A stretch of DNA of 24,308 nucleotides, taken from the NCBI GenBank assembly GCA_034002865.1, contig JAVEZR010000011.1:1-24308 (forward strand). The letters are read 5' to 3'. Shown piece by piece: positions 8,874 through 15,824 of this stretch. The notes under the pieces are model-generated. The model did not search any database. It was given only the letters and a program-made list of their open reading frames with translations, and had not been told where the DNA came from. The stretch's first letter is position 1. Every line of letters starts with the position of its first letter. Position numbers and translations under genes: made by a program. Source of the stretch: UBA5209 sp034002865 (lineage in GTDB: Bacteria > Patescibacteriota > Dojkabacteria > SC72).

Positions 8874-9623
8874 ACCAGCATCCAAAGCTCTCTTAGCGTT
8901 CCACTGTAAGTCAGGTTTATCTGCCATACTATCTACTAACCACTGAAGATATTCTCTATCAGTTCTCTCTATCTCTTCAAAAGTTTTACCCATATATTTA
9001 CCAAAAGACATTTCCCTAATTATCTGAGGCTGTTTACTTATTAAAAGCATATGTTCTGTACTTAACTTCGTATTATCTCTTAGATATTCAAACAGGTCCT
9101 TGAGGAAGTAAACATCACTTAGTGCATCATGTGCAGTTATATGCTCCTTATCTTCTTTCTTATACAACCCAAGGTAATATCTAAGATATTGTAGCCTGTA
9201 ACTTTCTAAATCATGGCCATCTTCTGTAGTAAGAGCATTCCTAGCTACCTTAAGTGTACATATTGTATCCTTAACCTCTATTCCCTTCTTACTAAGCACT
9301 TCTACATCAAAATCTACATTATGAGCCACCCAAATATATTTATCAGCTAGAAATTGTAAATACTCTTTTAATGAACTACCTTTGTATTCAGGATCTAAGC
9401 CCTCTGTTGGTAGTTTACTATCTTCGAAGTAATCTAAGTCCTTAACATCTTCAGGTGTAATATTGTGAATAGCCATAGCCCCAAAAGAGATATCTTGCCT
9501 TGGTTTTACAAACACATTCATCCATATGTTTGGATTATCTGTAATGAATGCTATCTGAATTAAATCTTTACATTGAACATCTGTTGTTTCTGTATCAATA
9601 TACAGTAAGGGTTTCTCAGCCAT
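8844..9623 (-). CDS. DnaQ-like 3'-5' exonuclease (DEDDh) with C-terminal extension
   Basis: A 259-residue exonuclease of the DnaQ/RNase T fold. Metal residues are visible in order: D10 and E12 (DTETTD), D106 in AHNVDFD and H165/D170 in HDALSD, which gives the DEDDh pattern. The last 55 residues carry MSFGKYMGKTFEEIE and DREYLQWL, a small module also found behind exonuclease X-type domains. It is probably a DNA repair or proofreading-type nuclease; substrate unknown. I prefer the ATG at 9623, 1 nt after the marR stop, over an in-frame ATG at 9653 that would overlap marR by 29 nt. Its 3' end overlaps obg by 30 nt. Likely co-transcribed with marR. Confidence 0.8.
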   Translation of the reverse strand: MAEKPLLYIDTETTDVQCKDLIQIAFITDNPNIWMNVFVKPRQDISFGAMAIHNITPEDVKDLDYFEDSKLPTEGLDPEYKGSSLKEYLQFLADKYIWVAHNVDFDVEVLSKKGIEVKDTICTLKVARNALTTEDGHDLESYRLQYLRYYLGLYKKEDKEHITAHDALSDVYFLKDLFEYLRDNTKLSTEHMLLISKQPQIIREMSFGKYMGKTFEEIERTDREYLQWLVDSMADKPDLQWNAKRALDAGLKGRTQSLF

Positions 9624-9624
9624 C

Positions 9625-10053
9625 TTATGAATCAAGCTCCCCTTTATGAGCATTCTGATTTATTTTTATAACTAAACTTAAGAACTGTTTCTGTTCTTCT
9701 TTAGTTAAAGATTGGAAAACCCAGTTATATTTTTTAATAGTTTTTTCGACCAGAGCGTCTACCTCTTCTTGCGCTTTCGCAGTAAGTGTAATGTTGATTA
9801 CTCTCCTATCATTACCATCATCACATCTCTCTAACCATCCATTATTAACAAGTTTATCAATTTGTGCAGTTATTGTTGCAGGAGTAACATTAAACTGTCT
9901 TGCTAAGTCACTGGACTTTACACAACCTTTATCTTTGATGAAGACCATCGTACGTATCTGAAGTGGAGAGAGCTCACCTTTACGATATGAGCGTAATTCA
10001 ATATTCTTTATTAAATCGAGGGTGTTTTGAATGATTTGTTTCTCAAGTGGCAC
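9625..10053 (-). CDS. MarR-family transcriptional regulator
   Basis: A 142-residue winged-helix regulator. The recognition helix region reads SSDLARQFNVTPATITAQID, followed by a wing DGNDRRVINITLT; this is typical MarR, with dimerisation helices at both ends. The start codon is GTG, with no Shine-Dalgarno. It is divergent from the FKBP gene and sits 1 nt upstream of the exonuclease gene. The intergenic region holds an inverted repeat overlapping both promoters, so autoregulation and control of the FKBP gene are likely. The ligand cannot be predicted. Confidence 0.88.
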   Translation of the reverse strand: MPLEKQIIQNTLDLIKNIELRSYRKGELSPLQIRTMVFIKDKGCVKSSDLARQFNVTPATITAQIDKLVNNGWLERCDDGNDRRVINITLTAKAQEEVDALVEKTIKKYNWVFQSLTKEEQKQFLSLVIKINQNAHKGELDS

Positions 10054-10086
10054 AGAGGTAAAGATAAAAATTTAGTGGTAATATTC

Positions 10087-10135
10087 ATTGTATCACAACA
10101 TTGTTTGACATACAAATAATGTTGGGTTGTATGAT
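10087..10135. promoter_or_regulatory. Divergent marR/FKBP promoters with candidate MarR operator
   Basis: Toward FKBP: TTGACA (10105-10110) and TATGAT (10130-10135), a long 19-nt spacer. Toward marR: TACAAT on the minus strand (10087-10092) with an upstream TGA, and a weak TTGTAT 17 nt further. Between them lies an inverted repeat, CAACATT (10096-10102) and AATGTTG (10118-10124), with a nested TTTG/CAAA around ACATA. One bound dimer could cover both promoters. Confidence 0.5.
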
Positions 10136-10184
10136 TTAAAATATACTGGTATATTCAAAAAGATAATTTTATAAAACTTTTCAA

Positions 10185-10679
10185 ATGGAAATACCTCAAG
10201 GAGCTAAGTTTCTCTTCATTACAGTACCTATAATTATAGTAGCCTCAATATTAATATTTGTATATTTAGGAAAGGACAGGACTGTTAATTCGTTAACAGT
10301 AGATACCATGGATGAAATCTCAAATGGAAAGGAGGTAGGAGAAGTGACTGATTTTGAAGAATTAGAAATTGAAACCACTCAAGAGGGACAAGGACCTCAA
10401 GCAGTAGAAGGTAATACCGTTGTAGTTCACTACACCGGTACACTAAAAGATGGAACTAAGTTTGATAGCTCATATGACAGAAATGCACCATTTGAGTTTG
10501 TATTAGGTGAGAATATGGTAATTCAAGGATGGGAAGAAGGAGTAAAAGGAATGAAGGTAGGTGAAAAGAGAACCTTAAATATTCCTTCCGAGTTAGGATA
10601 TGGTGAGTACGGAGCAGGAGAATTAATACCTGCGAACGCTGGTTTAATATTCGATGTAGAGCTATTGGAGATTAAATAA
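10185..10679 (+). CDS. Membrane-anchored FKBP-type peptidyl-prolyl isomerase
   Basis: A 164-residue protein with one N-terminal membrane segment (about 8-28), an acidic linker (40-70) and an FKBP domain (71-164). FKBP active-site residues are visible: Y83 in VHYTG, F93/D94 in KFDSS, V112-I113 and W116 in VIQGW, Y139 and F156. The anchor with no cleavage site implies a domain exposed outside the membrane, where it would catalyse proline isomerisation during folding of exported proteins. It is divergent from the MarR gene and convergent with the thioredoxin-CcdA gene (8-nt overlap), another extracytoplasmic folding or redox factor. No Shine-Dalgarno is seen before the ATG. Confidence 0.9.
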   Translation: MEIPQGAKFLFITVPIIIVASILIFVYLGKDRTVNSLTVDTMDEISNGKEVGEVTDFEELEIETTQEGQGPQAVEGNTVVVHYTGTLKDGTKFDSSYDRNAPFEFVLGENMVIQGWEEGVKGMKVGEKRTLNIPSELGYGEYGAGELIPANAGLIFDVELLEIK

Positions 10680-12084
10680 CTCCAAAGACCATCAATACTC
10701 CAATTAGAAGCATTAATGCACCTGCAATAAGGTGCATTTTTCTTACATTCTTCTCTTTCCAGTCTTTTACATCCTCTGCTTTCTTTGATCCTAAAAATAC
10801 AATAACAGTAACAATTATCATTGGAAGAACAAAGATTAAATTGTAAAGTAGAAGCATTGGAATAGCACTTACAAACCCTTGATCTGCAAGAAGACCTCCA
10901 AGAATAATATATGGCCCTACAGTACATGGTAGTAAGAACAATGTTACAAAGAGTCCCATACCGAAAGCACCAATAGGAGATGTTATCTTTGAAATTATTT
11001 TATTTACCTTAGGTCTTAAAAATAGTGGCATCTCTGTACCTACTCCACCCGGCTCATACTTAAAGTAATCCTTTAGTTCCAATATACCAAGTATAATTGC
11101 CCCTATTCCAAGAGCTTTGTATATGTATAGCTTTATGGAGGCTAATGATTGTATAAACTGGAATGCGGTAATGATTAAAAAGCCGTAGAACAGATACATT
11201 ATCACAACCGCAAGTACAAATGAAAGACCAGCAAAGAGTATCTGTTTTCTGTTTCCCGGATTATATGTAACAATAGCGATAAGCATAAGGGCTAACACTG
11301 ATATAGCACATGGATTAACAGAATCTGCTAACCCAAGTAGTATAGTTTTACCAATAGAAACATTACTAGTAGTACCTGTAGTGGTCTGTTCTGTTTCAGT
11401 AGAACTACTTTCATCCAATGATTGTCCATTCCATTGCAATAACCATCCGTTTATCTCTAAAGCGTTCTCAAATTTCAGTGAACCTCCAGAGTAATCCACT
11501 TTCTCTACCTTACTCTTTTTTCCATTAAGCCCTACTATTGCTTCCTCAATATTTGTACTACCAATAAAGTTCTTTATCTGAGTATTTTGCTCATCCGTAA
11601 CTTTTGTTAACGATTTTCTAATTGCAACCCTATCTTTAGAGTAAAAGGTTGGATATCTTGTTAAGTCATTTATATTAAGATTTTCAAAAGACACTGATTT
11701 ACCATCTACAAGAAATATCTCTCCCTGTGGAGCTTGCTGTATCATCTCATCCAAGTTATTTAATATTGGAGTATCTCCCGAGTACTTATTCTCTCTATCA
11801 AACATTATTTGTGGAATTCCAAGACTCAAACCATATGAATCGGCATAGCCAGAAAGAGCTTGAGAGTTTGCTAAGTTCTTGTATATCTCATACTCCATTA
11901 CGACCATTTCTCCCTCTTGAACCCTCTTTAAGAGTACAGGAGAAACATTTGCACAGTGGGGGCACCCTATACCACCAAAATACACTGCAAATTTTGGCTG
12001 TGTACTCTCCTGAGCTGATATCTGAAGTACTGAGGGAACTAAGAAAAGGGTTAGCAGAAGTAACATTATGAATATTCTTTTCAT
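10672..12084 (-). CDS. Exported thioredoxin-like domain fused to CcdA/DsbD-type membrane domain
   Basis: A 470-residue protein. A signal peptide (1-24) is followed by a thioredoxin-like domain with CPHC (C41, C44), a linker (about 190-240, rich in S/T/E near its end), and a membrane domain of about six helices (245-470). The membrane part has the paired cysteines of the CcdA/DsbD family: C259 in NPCA and C387 in LPCT. In that family, electrons pass from cytoplasmic thioredoxin through these cysteines to an outside thiol domain. Here the thiol domain precedes the transporter, unlike DsbD, where the thioredoxin-like gamma domain follows it. It probably serves extracytoplasmic disulfide reduction; the thioredoxin-reductase-like protein at 16884 could feed it. 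The 3' end overlaps the FKBP gene by 8 nt. Confidence 0.83.
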   Translation of the reverse strand: MKRIFIMLLLLTLFLVPSVLQISAQESTQPKFAVYFGGIGCPHCANVSPVLLKRVQEGEMVVMEYEIYKNLANSQALSGYADSYGLSLGIPQIMFDRENKYSGDTPILNNLDEMIQQAPQGEIFLVDGKSVSFENLNINDLTRYPTFYSKDRVAIRKSLTKVTDEQNTQIKNFIGSTNIEEAIVGLNGKKSKVEKVDYSGGSLKFENALEINGWLLQWNGQSLDESSSTETEQTTTGTTSNVSIGKTILLGLADSVNPCAISVLALMLIAIVTYNPGNRKQILFAGLSFVLAVVIMYLFYGFLIITAFQFIQSLASIKLYIYKALGIGAIILGILELKDYFKYEPGGVGTEMPLFLRPKVNKIISKITSPIGAFGMGLFVTLFLLPCTVGPYIILGGLLADQGFVSAIPMLLLYNLIFVLPMIIVTVIVFLGSKKAEDVKDWKEKNVRKMHLIAGALMLLIGVLMVFGVI

Positions 12085-12117
12085 TCTACTGTGTATTGTA
12101 ATATTATGTATCTACTT

Positions 12118-13281
12118 ATGAAGGATTTTGAACTCTCAAAAGCACAATTAAAAATTTCTGAAAGCATATTAGATTGGTTTAAATCATCTAAGTACCAGTA
12201 TATCACACTGGGAGGATATGCTGGTACAGGTAAAACAACACTGTTAGGTTATCTAAGTAACTACTTGCATAAAGAGAACAAAAAACTAAAGATTGCATTC
12301 TGTAGCTATACTGGAAAAGCTACTAGAGTATTAAACAGGAAGTTAAATGAGAGTAAAGCTCTGAATAATTTAGACTTTGTAGGGACAATACATAGGTTGA
12401 TATATCGTGCAATTACAGATGATAAAGATAACATAGTTGGGTGGGAGAAAATACCTGAGGAGGATTTTAAGTATGACATAATAGTTGTAGATGAAGCCTC
12501 TATGGTAACTGAGGAGATATGGAAGGACCTTTTAAGTTTTGAAAAACCTATACTGGCAGTTGGAGATCATGGACAGTTAGCCCCTATCAATAGTACATTC
12601 AACTTAATGGCTAAGCCGGATCAAACCCTTGAAGAAATATATAGGCAGGAAGCAAATAATCCAATAATTAAGGTGTCTGAAATTGCACGAAAGTATGGCA
12701 GTGTACCCTTCGAAGAGTTCTCCCGCTCTGTTAAGAAGATGAATAAGATGGAAATGGATACTCAAGATACTGTAAGAGATATCTTTGATACATACAACGA
12801 TGAAACTATGGTCTTATGTGGGTATAACAGAACAAGGATAAATCTAAATAAGGCAATAAGAGCACTACATTTTGATACACCTAACCCACAGGTTGGTGAC
12901 AGAGTTATCTGCTTAAAGAACAATAGAATGGTTGATGTTTTTAATGGAATGACAGGAACAATCCTTGACCTTACGAGAGAGGGTATTGATGAGCTTGAGT
13001 TCTACAATGCTGAAATAGCTTTAGACTTTGAAGAAATTCCTTTTTGGGGAAAAATCTCTATCGAACAGTTTAACTCAGCACTACTTACAGAAAAGAAATT
13101 AGAAGACCTAAACTACTTTGATTTTGGCTATGCACTAACCGTACATAAGGCTCAGGGAAGCCAAGCCAAAAGAGTTGTCCTATTTGAAGAAAGATTCCCA
13201 AAGATGGACGACGACACCTTCCGCAGATGGCTATACACCGCAATCACAAGAGCCGAAGAAGAACTATATATAATAGGATAG
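12118..13281 (+). CDS. RecD/Pif1-like superfamily 1 DNA helicase
   Basis: A 387-residue SF1B-type helicase. Motifs in order: Walker A GYAGTGKT (33-40), Walker B VVDEAS (123-128), motif III-like VGDHGQLAPI (148-157), then the C-terminal LTVHKAQGSQ and YTAITRAEEELY motifs typical of the RecD/Dda/Pif1 UvrD-C-like domain. There is no long N-terminal RecD domain, so it resembles Dda and small RecD2-like helicases acting in repair or phage-type replication. The chosen ATG starts MKDFELSKAQ; in-frame alternatives at 12106 (ATG) and 12091 (GTG) would almost touch the divergent gene starting at 12084. A TATTAT at 12102-12107 may be the -10 of a nearly leaderless mRNA. Confidence 0.85.
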   Translation: MKDFELSKAQLKISESILDWFKSSKYQYITLGGYAGTGKTTLLGYLSNYLHKENKKLKIAFCSYTGKATRVLNRKLNESKALNNLDFVGTIHRLIYRAITDDKDNIVGWEKIPEEDFKYDIIVVDEASMVTEEIWKDLLSFEKPILAVGDHGQLAPINSTFNLMAKPDQTLEEIYRQEANNPIIKVSEIARKYGSVPFEEFSRSVKKMNKMEMDTQDTVRDIFDTYNDETMVLCGYNRTRINLNKAIRALHFDTPNPQVGDRVICLKNNRMVDVFNGMTGTILDLTREGIDELEFYNAEIALDFEEIPFWGKISIEQFNSALLTEKKLEDLNYFDFGYALTVHKAQGSQAKRVVLFEERFPKMDDDTFRRWLYTAITRAEEELYIIG

Positions 13282-13300
13282 GGGTAGGAAAAACCCTTTT
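13280..13300 (+). terminator. Weak hairpin after the helicase gene
   Basis: A six-pair stem (13280-13285 with 13293-13298, including one G-T pair) around a 7-nt loop, followed by T residues. It begins inside the helicase stop codon. Short stem; tentative. Confidence 0.3.
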
Positions 13301-13835
13301 AGAGATTGATAATCTGATAGATAAGGGATGCCAAAAGTATCCTCTTTCTATCAAAGTAAGTCCATCTGTATCTTTGTTTCCCGTTAATCAACTTTGCTTC
13401 TCTAGGGTTGTCTTTTATATATTTTAATACCACCTCAAAGTAGTTTTTGTCCCAAACAACTTTAGATTTATATCTGCTTTGAAAGACATGTCCCTCCCAT
13501 TTATATTTCTTTCTAACATAGTAGCTATATGCAATTCCTACATCTCGCATTACATTTGATAAAGAGTCTAGATTCCATGGTATTGCCAATATATGGTAAT
13601 GATTGGGCATTAAACAAAAGGCAAGGATTAATAGATTATACCTTTTAGAATATGTTCTTAGCATTTTACGGAAATATTCATAATCAGATACTTGAAAAAA
13701 TACTTCACCCTTTTGATTTCCTCTATTATAAATATGATGAGGCATTCCAGGCTTTATTGTTCTAACTAAGGTCATATATCTATAATAACCCATAATTATT
13801 AAGTAACTCTTAACACACTAGCTATTTACTACCCC
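13281..13835. mobile_element. Possible RAYT element bounded by 7-bp inverted repeats
   Basis: GGGGTAG at 13281-13287 and CTACCCC at 13829-13835 are inverted copies flanking the Y1 transposase gene; the right copy is part of a 10-bp palindrome (13831-13840). Such a GC-rich 7-mer is unlikely by chance in this AT-rich sequence, and Y1/RAYT proteins recognise hairpin ends. No target duplication can be recognised, so the boundary is inference. Confidence 0.3.
13299..13775 (-). CDS. REP-associated tyrosine transposase (Y1/HUH, IS200-like)
   Basis: A 158-residue single-domain Y1 transposase. The HUH metal motif is H59-Y60-H61 in MPNHYHILA; the catalytic tyrosine probably lies in IAYSYYVRKKY (81-91), and GHVFQSRYKS (95-104) is characteristic of RAYT proteins. 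Start MTLVRTIKPG fits the family, which reaches the PG-x-HHIYNRG region within about ten residues; an ATG six codons upstream (13793) is also possible. These enzymes nick and join single-stranded DNA at REP-like hairpins and are often single-copy and domesticated. It sits between the helicase and map genes, on the minus strand, 17 nt from the helicase stop. It appears intact. Confidence 0.85.
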   Translation of the reverse strand: MTLVRTIKPGMPHHIYNRGNQKGEVFFQVSDYEYFRKMLRTYSKRYNLLILAFCLMPNHYHILAIPWNLDSLSNVMRDVGIAYSYYVRKKYKWEGHVFQSRYKSKVVWDKNYFEVVLKYIKDNPREAKLINGKQRYRWTYFDRKRILLASLIYQIINL

Positions 13836-13853
13836 GGGGTTATATAATTACGT
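13831..13853 (+). promoter_or_regulatory. map -10 element with GC-rich palindrome
   Basis: A perfect TATAAT (13843-13848) ends 5 nt before the map ATG, so transcription should begin at the start codon (leaderless mRNA). No Shine-Dalgarno and no good -35 are seen. Two nt before the -10 lies the palindrome ACCCCGGGGT (13831-13840), a conspicuous GC island that may be an operator or the end of the neighbouring transposase element. Confidence 0.5.
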
Positions 13854-14621
13854 ATGGTAATAACGAAGCCAAAGCATGAAAAGTTGTTAAGAGAGGCTTC
13901 TGCTATATCTCTAAAGATACTTAAGAGGTTAGGAGAGGATATAAGGGAGGGTATCACTCCTTTAGAGATAGATAAGAGGGCTAGTTTTTACTGTAAAGAG
14001 TTTCGTGTAGAGCCTGCGTTTAAGCGTGTAGATGGTTATAACTTCAATACATGTATTTCTGTTAATGATGTCGCAGTTCACGGTATTCCAAAGGATATTC
14101 CTCTTGAAAAGGGGGATCTAGTGTCTATAGATTTTGGAATTATTTATAAAGGCATGTATACAGATCACTGTTGGACATGGAGTGTTGGAAAGCCAAACAA
14201 GGAGAACAAGAGATTACTTGATACAGGTAGAGAGGCTGTCGAGAACTGCTTGCCTATTGCAATTGCAGGTAACCATACGGGAGACTTAGGTTTTGAAATG
14301 GAGAGGGTAGCTAAAAAAGGTGGTTTTAATGTAATGAAAATATTTGTAGGTCACGGTATCGGTAAAACGTTACATGATTTACCTGAGATTCCTGCATATG
14401 GCAAAAAGGGGGCAGGTACATTACTTGTTGATGGTATGGTTATATGTATTGAGTGTCAGGTTGTTAATGATAATGGGAATGTAAAAATTGATAATGATGG
14501 TTGGTCAGCTAAGACATCTAATGGTGGTAATTCTGTTATGTTTGAGTATATGGTTATCGTTAGAAAAGATACTCCAGATGTGCTAACAGATAGTAGAGAT
14601 TGGACTACAGTTATAGTATAA
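13854..14621 (+). CDS. map: Methionine aminopeptidase, type I
   Basis: A 255-residue MetAP that removes the initiator methionine from nascent proteins. The five metal ligands are present: D93 (SIDFG), D104 (YTDHCW), H167 (GHGIG), E200 (CIECQ) and E231 (FEYMV); H76 (VHGIP) is the conserved substrate-side histidine and H174 lies in the LHDLPEIP segment. Two usual neighbours differ: the proline of TIEP is cysteine, and the histidine after the last glutamate is tyrosine. Length and architecture are those of the short bacterial form, with no zinc-finger extension. It has a perfect -10 only 5 nt upstream and ends at a strong terminator (14648-14666). Confidence 0.95.
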   Translation: MVITKPKHEKLLREASAISLKILKRLGEDIREGITPLEIDKRASFYCKEFRVEPAFKRVDGYNFNTCISVNDVAVHGIPKDIPLEKGDLVSIDFGIIYKGMYTDHCWTWSVGKPNKENKRLLDTGREAVENCLPIAIAGNHTGDLGFEMERVAKKGGFNVMKIFVGHGIGKTLHDLPEIPAYGKKGAGTLLVDGMVICIECQVVNDNGNVKIDNDGWSAKTSNGGNSVMFEYMVIVRKDTPDVLTDSRDWTTVIV

Positions 14622-14784
14622 TCACCATAGGTTTTAATACCTGTATGCCCCACATAGTGGGGTTTTGTTCTTTAAAAAGACCTATGGAATATTTATTCCC
14701 TTGGTTAATACATATGAGATATTAAATTTTAATGTTTTGTCTGTATTAACCCTGCAAAGGGAAAAATAAAAAGAAGGAGAAAAA
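14617..14784 (+). promoter_or_regulatory. Structured leader A (paralogous to leader B)
   Basis: TATAAT at 14617-14622 overlaps the map stop codon and is a plausible -10. The leader then holds CCATAGGT (14625-14632) able to pair with ACCTATGG (14680-14687), enclosing the CCCCAC/GTGGGG terminator hairpin. A boxA-like GTTCTTTAAAAAG starts at 14667. A large hairpin follows: GGTTAATACA pairs with TGTATTAACC and TTCCCTT with AAGGGAA, with a 5-nt bulge. AGGAG (14775-14779) is 5 nt before the ATG. The -10 region, boxA-like motif and TTAATAC element are shared with leader B, with an identical 38-nt spacing from the boxA G to TTAATAC. Confidence 0.5.
14648..14666 (+). terminator. Rho-independent terminator after map
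   Basis: CCCCAC (14648-14653) and GTGGGG (14657-14662) form a 6-bp GC-rich stem with a 3-nt loop, followed by TTTTG. It ends map transcription, but also lies within the leader of the next gene, so it may act as an attenuator there. Confidence 0.75.
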
Positions 14785-15147
14785 ATGAAAAATAGATCCG
14801 TTCTATCAACGTTACTTATTGTAGTTGCTATTGTAATCGTGGTGATTCTACTATTTCAAGTACTAGGAAAACCACTAAAAGGAAGTAATTTTCAAGTTAA
14901 GCAAAATAGTGAAGGAGGATACTTTCATATATTTATGTTTGATAAGGACTTGTTCCAGATTGAAGTGAATCCTTGTGATTCATTAGCGGCACAAGATATT
15001 GATCCAAACAATTATCTAGGAGGTTTATGGGATATATACTATCATCGACTCCCAAATGGGGATTTTGTTGTTCTATATTTTGATGGCAAAGCCATTGAAC
15101 AAGTACCGCTTATAAAGAAAAATGGTTCTCACTATTCATGTCCATAG
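14785..15147 (+). CDS. Small membrane-anchored protein, unknown function
   Basis: A 120-residue protein I do not recognise. A single strongly hydrophobic segment (about 8-28) with a basic N-terminus (KNR) acts as signal anchor. The remainder (about 30-120) is predicted outside and contains two cysteines, C64 (NPCDS) and C119 (SCP end), that could form a disulfide, plus aromatic-rich stretches (YFHIFMFDKDLF, WDIYYHR, FVVLYFDG) suggestive of a small beta domain. It has a strong AGGAG ribosome site, unlike most genes here, and a long structured leader related to that of the gene at 15436. A hairpin terminator follows at 15154-15198. Confidence 0.7.
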   Translation: MKNRSVLSTLLIVVAIVIVVILLFQVLGKPLKGSNFQVKQNSEGGYFHIFMFDKDLFQIEVNPCDSLAAQDIDPNNYLGGLWDIYYHRLPNGDFVVLYFDGKAIEQVPLIKKNGSHYSCP

Positions 15148-15153
15148 GTCTTG

Positions 15154-15198
15154 GGAAGGGTATCTCAACATATAGCTTTAATGCCTAGATACCCTTCC
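15154..15198 (+). terminator. Long-stem hairpin after the small anchored-protein gene
   Basis: GGAAGGGTATCT (15154-15165) and AGATACCCTTCC (15187-15198) form a perfect 12-bp stem with a 21-nt loop, followed by a T-rich run. It probably terminates the 14785 gene. The large loop is unusual for an intrinsic terminator. Confidence 0.6.
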
Positions 15199-15216
15199 TT
15201 TGATCTTTCCTCTACT

Positions 15217-15435
15217 TTGATTATAATACTCTATATTTGATATAATATACTATGGGTTTAATAACTCATGCTGTTTTTACTGTTTTAATACATTAAGAAC
15301 AACTGCTCTTTAAAAAGGTCTATTATTATATTTTTCCTTTACTTAATACGAACATATAGATATTTATCTATATTGATATTTGTACGTTCGTATTAACACT
15401 CATATGAGTGAACTATTAGTTAAAAGGAGAATGAA
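15217..15435 (+). promoter_or_regulatory. Promoter and structured leader B (paralogous to leader A)
   Basis: TTGATT (15217-15222) and a perfect TATAAT (15241-15246), 18 nt apart with a TGA-extended -10, make a strong promoter; start near 15253, leader about 183 nt. The leader has a boxA-like TGCTCTTTAAAAAG beginning at 15304, an 11-bp inverted repeat TTAATACGAAC (15343-15353) and GTTCGTATTAA (15386-15396), a 14-bp palindrome CACTCATATGAGTG (15397-15410), and GGAG (15426-15429) 6 nt before the ATG. This accounts for the 288 bases between the two small genes, together with the preceding terminator. Confidence 0.55.
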
Positions 15436-15738
15436 ATGGAAATAGGATATATTTTATATTTTACACTCGTATTAAGAGTAATCGTTAACCTTATTGGTTA
15501 TAAAGCCGTAGAATGGGATTCAAATGAGAAGTTCATAGCATTTATAGTACCCCTTTTACCCGTTTTCGCAATTTTAATGCTCTCAATTGGTAAAATATTC
15601 CCAATTCAGGCTCTCATACCTTTGTATGCAATTGCAGAGATTATTATCTCTCAACTATCAGAAAGGGGAACAGGATTGTCCTTATTCTTTGCTAGTGTAA
15701 GCTTAATTACATTAGCCATGTTTCTTGGTATTAATTAG
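15436..15738 (+). CDS. Small multi-pass membrane protein, unknown function
   Basis: A 100-residue, almost wholly hydrophobic protein with about three membrane helices (roughly 5-22, 31-51, 55-72, and a further hydrophobic stretch 80-98). No family is recognised and no catalytic motif is visible. It starts behind a strong GGAG ribosome site; an overlapping ATG at 15431 is in another frame and stops after four codons. The gene is preceded by a long structured leader related to that of the gene at 14785, and its stop codon overlaps the first copy of a perfect 44-bp tandem repeat. It may be a small holin-like or transporter-accessory protein, but nothing in the sequence decides this. Confidence 0.65.
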   Translation: MEIGYILYFTLVLRVIVNLIGYKAVEWDSNEKFIAFIVPLLPVFAILMLSIGKIFPIQALIPLYAIAEIIISQLSERGTGLSLFFASVSLITLAMFLGIN

Positions 15739-15824
15739 ACCTTTGAGGGTCTCTTATAGCTTAATAGCTAATACAAAAATAGACCTTTGAGGGTCTCTTA
15801 TAGCTTAATAGCTAATACAAAAAT
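15737..15824. repeat. Perfect 44-bp tandem duplication with hairpins
   Basis: Two identical 44-bp units, 15737-15780 and 15781-15824. Each contains a 5-bp hairpin (AGACC/GGTCT around TTTGAG) and a second inverted repeat (TAGC/GCTA). The first unit overlaps the stop codon of the 15436 gene; the second ends at the stop codon of ppaC. The units probably act as convergent transcription ends, and their identity indicates a recent duplication. Confidence 0.9.

Noticed and set aside
15252..15296. Leaderless 14-residue leader peptide (MGLITHAVFTVLIH) at the start of leader B
   Set aside because: The ATG falls at the predicted transcription start, but the related leader A has ATA at the matching position and no equivalent ORF, so it is not conserved between the two leaders.
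14617..15435. Invertible (phase-variable) promoters bounded by the inverted repeats
   Set aside because: The 10-11 bp arms are separated by only about 28-33 nt, too short for known invertases, and no recombinase gene is nearby; RNA structure is the simpler reading.
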